A stretch of DNA of 7,100 bases, taken from contig VGAV01000119.1 of NCBI GenBank assembly GCA_016870695.1, positions 1-7,100 of the forward strand. The letters run 5' to 3'. Position 1 is the first letter of the stretch, and the number at the start of each line of letters is the position of its first letter. The notes below the pieces were generated by a model. That model ran no database searches. It was given only the letters and a program-made list of their open reading frames with translations, and was not told the DNA's origin. Positions 5,453-7,100 of this stretch are shown here, in pieces. Source of the DNA: Actinomycetota bacterium. GTDB taxonomy: Bacteria; Actinomycetota; Actinomycetes; Actinomycetales; Microbacteriaceae. Position numbers and translations under genes: made by a program.

Positions 5453-6382
5453 TCACTCGGCGTCGCTGAACACCCCGATGCGTTCCCCGTCGAGCACGAA
5501 CTGCAGGCTCGTGCCGACGGGGAACCGCTCCTGCAGCTCCGCGGGCGCGTCGTCCGAGACGACGAGCTGCGCCGTCGGCGCGAACACGCCCGCCCCGCAT
5601 CCGCCGTAGACCTGTCCCCCGCGATACGAGCTGTCGGTGTCGGCGATGTCCTCCGAGGGCACGAGGTAGAGGCAGAGGTTCTCGGCGTCGTCGGAGTAGA
5701 CCCGCAGGGCGCCGACGACCGCCGTCAGTCCGAAGAAGTCGTCGTACCCGGTGACGCCGTCGGGCGTCGGCCAGAACAGCGGCGGCGGCACGAACGACGG
5801 GTCCACCTGCAAGGTGTCGACCTGCGCGACACCGGCCGAGCGGGAGACGGGAGCAAAGGTGGTCCCGACCGCCGTCGCCGCGCTGGTGACGGCAGCCACG
5901 GCCGCGATCGTCCCGGCCCACATCCAGAGGCTCCGCTGGGAACGCATTGCCGGACGTCGGCGCCGACGTCGCCCGGGGGACGTGGATGCCGCCCCCTCCG
6001 CGTCCTCGTCCGGGTCGGCTTCCGCGTCGCGGGCGGGGTCCGGGTGCGGGGCGGGGTTGGCGGGGTCGGCCGGGTCGGCGCCGGCGATGGCCTCGACGGT
6101 GGAGGTGCCGCCGGCGGAGTCCGTGCCGGTCGTGTCCGCCGCGGTCCCGATCCCGGCGGCGGCGGGCGTCTCCCTGACAGCGGCGCCATCGAGCGGAAGG
6201 GGGAGGAACACGTCCGCCGGCCCCGAGGGGGTGGCATCCGGGTCCGTCGCCCTCCGCAGCCGCTCCTGCTCCTCGAGCTCGCTCAGGCGGGCGACCGCCG
6301 CGGGATCGACGGCGATGTCGGCGTCGGGGCCGTACGCCCGCGCGCTCAGACGGGCGAGCTCGTCGCGCACGTCGTCGTCCAT
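5453..6382 (-). CDS. Single-pass membrane protein with an extracytoplasmic C-terminal domain, function unknown
   Basis: This gene encodes 309 residues in three parts. Residues 1-45 are a charged, helical N-terminus (DELARLSARAYGPDADI, then SELEEQERLRR). Residues 46-150 are a disordered-looking Ala/Pro/Asp/Gly-rich acidic linker ending in a run of six arginines (138-143). One membrane helix follows (152-176), and then an extracytoplasmic domain (177-309) containing YDDFFGLTAVVGALRVYS and two cysteines (Cys237, Cys262) that could form a disulfide. The arginines before the helix predict N-in, C-out topology. The layout resembles anti-sigma factors and other one-pass sensors, but no anti-sigma motif is visible and I do not recognise the family. 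ATG at 6382 is preferred because the protein reads naturally from there, although its Shine-Dalgarno (GAGG, one base away) is poorly placed. Upstream ATGs in the same frame at 6430, 6502 and 6622 would overlap the divergent gene or its control region. Confidence 0.8.
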   Translation of the reverse strand: MDDDVRDELARLSARAYGPDADIAVDPAAVARLSELEEQERLRRATDPDATPSGPADVFLPLPLDGAAVRETPAAAGIGTAADTTGTDSAGGTSTVEAIAGADPADPANPAPHPDPARDAEADPDEDAEGAASTSPGRRRRRRPAMRSQRSLWMWAGTIAAVAAVTSAATAVGTTFAPVSRSAGVAQVDTLQVDPSFVPPPLFWPTPDGVTGYDDFFGLTAVVGALRVYSDDAENLCLYLVPSEDIADTDSSYRGGQVYGGCGAGVFAPTAQLVVSDDAPAELQERFPVGTSLQFVLDGERIGVFSDAE

Positions 6383-6393
6383 GCCTCGATGCT

Positions 6394-6403
6394 CGCATAT
6401 GCG
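6394..6403. promoter_or_regulatory. Perfect 10-bp palindrome in the divergent promoter region
   Basis: CGCATATGCG is a perfect palindrome within the 60-bp gap between the start codons at 6382 (minus) and 6443 (plus), in a locally AT-richer patch. It could be part of an operator or the -10 region of the minus-strand operon. A 10-bp palindrome alone is weak evidence. Confidence 0.25.
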
Positions 6404-6432
6404 CGCGGGGCCGGGGCCGTCTCGCTCCATTC

Positions 6433-6438
6433 GAGGGA
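6433..6438 (+). promoter_or_regulatory. Ribosome-binding site upstream of the monooxygenase gene
   Basis: GAGGGA is followed after four bases by ATG at 6443, which is in frame with the monooxygenase. It is the best Shine-Dalgarno sequence near this gene and is the reason for preferring 6443 over 6470 as the start. Confidence 0.5.
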
Positions 6439-6442
6439 ATAG

Positions 6443-7100
6443 ATGTGGGAGTGCGCTGTTGCACCGGGCATGCGTTCTTTCGGCACACTCTCGTTCGGTC
6501 ATTACGGGCCGCTCGGCGGCGGGCATCACCTGTCCGCGGGCGAGTCGATGCTGCAGGCCATCGACCTCGCGCAGGGCATGGACGATCTCGGCGTCAACGG
6601 GATCTCCTTCCGCGTCCACCACTTCGCCCGGCAGCAGGCGGCGCCCATGCCCCTGCTCGCGGCCATCGCCGCCCGGACGCAGCGCATCGAGGTCGGCACC
6701 GGCGTCATCGACATGCGGTACGAGAACCCGCTCATGCTCGCCGAGGAGGCGGCATCCGTCGACCTCATCAGCGGCGGCAGACTCGCCCTCGGCGTCAGCC
6801 GCGGGTCACCCGAGACGGTTGTGCGCGGCTACGAGGCGTTCGGCTACACCGGGTCGCAGGACCCGCGCGGCGCCGACATCGCCCGCGACCACTTCGACCT
6901 CTTCCTGCGCGCCATCGACGGCGAGGGGCTGGCCGAGCGCGACCCGATGAGCCCCTTCGGCGGCGGCACCGGGATGCAGCGTATCGAGCCGCACTCCCCC
7001 GGTCTGCGCACGCGGATCTGGTGGGGCGCCGGCACCATCGCCACCGCCGAGTGGGCCGGCCGCACGGGCGTGAACCTCATGTCGTCCACGCTGCTGACCG
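6443..7100 (+). CDS. Luciferase-like flavin-dependent monooxygenase, N-terminal part (cut by the window end)
   Basis: An open frame runs off the right edge, giving 219 residues from 6443. The protein belongs to the bacterial luciferase-like (LLM) flavin-dependent oxidoreductases, TIM-barrel enzymes that use FMNH2 or F420 to oxidise organic substrates. Supporting sequence: first strand FGTLSFGHYGPLGG, FRVHHFA at the end of strand 2, the stretch AARTQRIEVGTGV, then NPLMLAEEAASVDLISGGRLALGVSRGSPE, the typical flavin-binding block, and IWWGAGTIATAEWAGRTGVNLM. Family members are usually 320-380 residues, so roughly a third is missing. Two starts compete. ATG 6443 has GAGGGA at ideal spacing but adds MWECAVAPG, whose GCT GTT GCA codons are unlike the rest. 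ATG 6470 begins right before the first strand, as relatives often do, but lacks a ribosome-binding site. It is divergent from the membrane-protein/helicase operon. The substrate cannot be told from sequence. Confidence 0.9.
   Translation, partial: MWECAVAPGMRSFGTLSFGHYGPLGGGHHLSAGESMLQAIDLAQGMDDLGVNGISFRVHHFARQQAAPMPLLAAIAARTQRIEVGTGVIDMRYENPLMLAEEAASVDLISGGRLALGVSRGSPETVVRGYEAFGYTGSQDPRGADIARDHFDLFLRAIDGEGLAERDPMSPFGGGTGMQRIEPHSPGLRTRIWWGAGTIATAEWAGRTGVNLMSSTLLT

Noticed and set aside
3785..6442. Very long plus-strand open frame antisense to the helicase and membrane protein, and the long alternative minus-strand frame across the same region
   Set aside because: Both are shadows of high-GC codon bias. 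The helicase frame carries all expected motifs in order, while these translate to His/Arg/Gly-rich nonsense.
6383..6622. Extended N-terminus for the 5453-6382 membrane protein
   Set aside because: The extra 80 residues overlap the divergent monooxygenase in antisense, have no fitting ribosome-binding site, and lack the helical style of the rest.

Overview
The window is about 70% G+C and codes in the style of a high-GC actinobacterium: third codon positions are almost all G or C, and there are strong AGG-type ribosome-binding sites and a GTG start. The gene content and the frequent GGCATCC/GGATGCC words suggest Microbacteriaceae, most likely Microbacterium or a close relative. That assignment is an inference from composition and gene style, not a database match.

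Layout. Bases 1-507 hold no gene I can support. They are very GC-rich and built of repeats: a 33-bp tandem pair, two 70-bp direct repeats whose ends are inverted copies of CTGCAGGAC/GTCCTGCAG, and a 21-bp minisatellite between them. A Dps-type ferritin (dps, 524-1078, +) follows and ends at a stem-loop terminator. Next, on the minus strand, is a 127-residue membrane-anchored coiled-coil protein (1185-1568). It diverges from a polytopic membrane protein of unknown function (1830-2768, +). That gene converges on a large helicase across a 113-bp gap filled by a CCAGAA repeat array.

The minus-strand pair 6382->2882 looks like a two-gene operon. The first gene is a single-pass membrane protein with an acidic, Pro/Ala-rich cytoplasmic part and a small extracytoplasmic domain. 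After 39 bp comes an 843-residue Ski2-like DExH helicase with a long C-terminal extension. Divergent from this operon is a luciferase-like flavin-dependent monooxygenase (6443 or 6470 to beyond the right edge). It is complete at its N-terminus and cut by the window end.

Taken together the genes look like ordinary chromosomal background: stress iron storage and DNA protection, RNA or DNA unwinding, an oxidoreductase and three uncharacterised membrane proteins. I see no CRISPR array, transposase, phage gene, toxin-antitoxin pair or recognisable defence system. The features worth a second look are the modular intergenic repeats, the GGATGCC word bias (two inverted copies form the dps terminator stem), and the uncharacterised membrane-protein/helicase pair.
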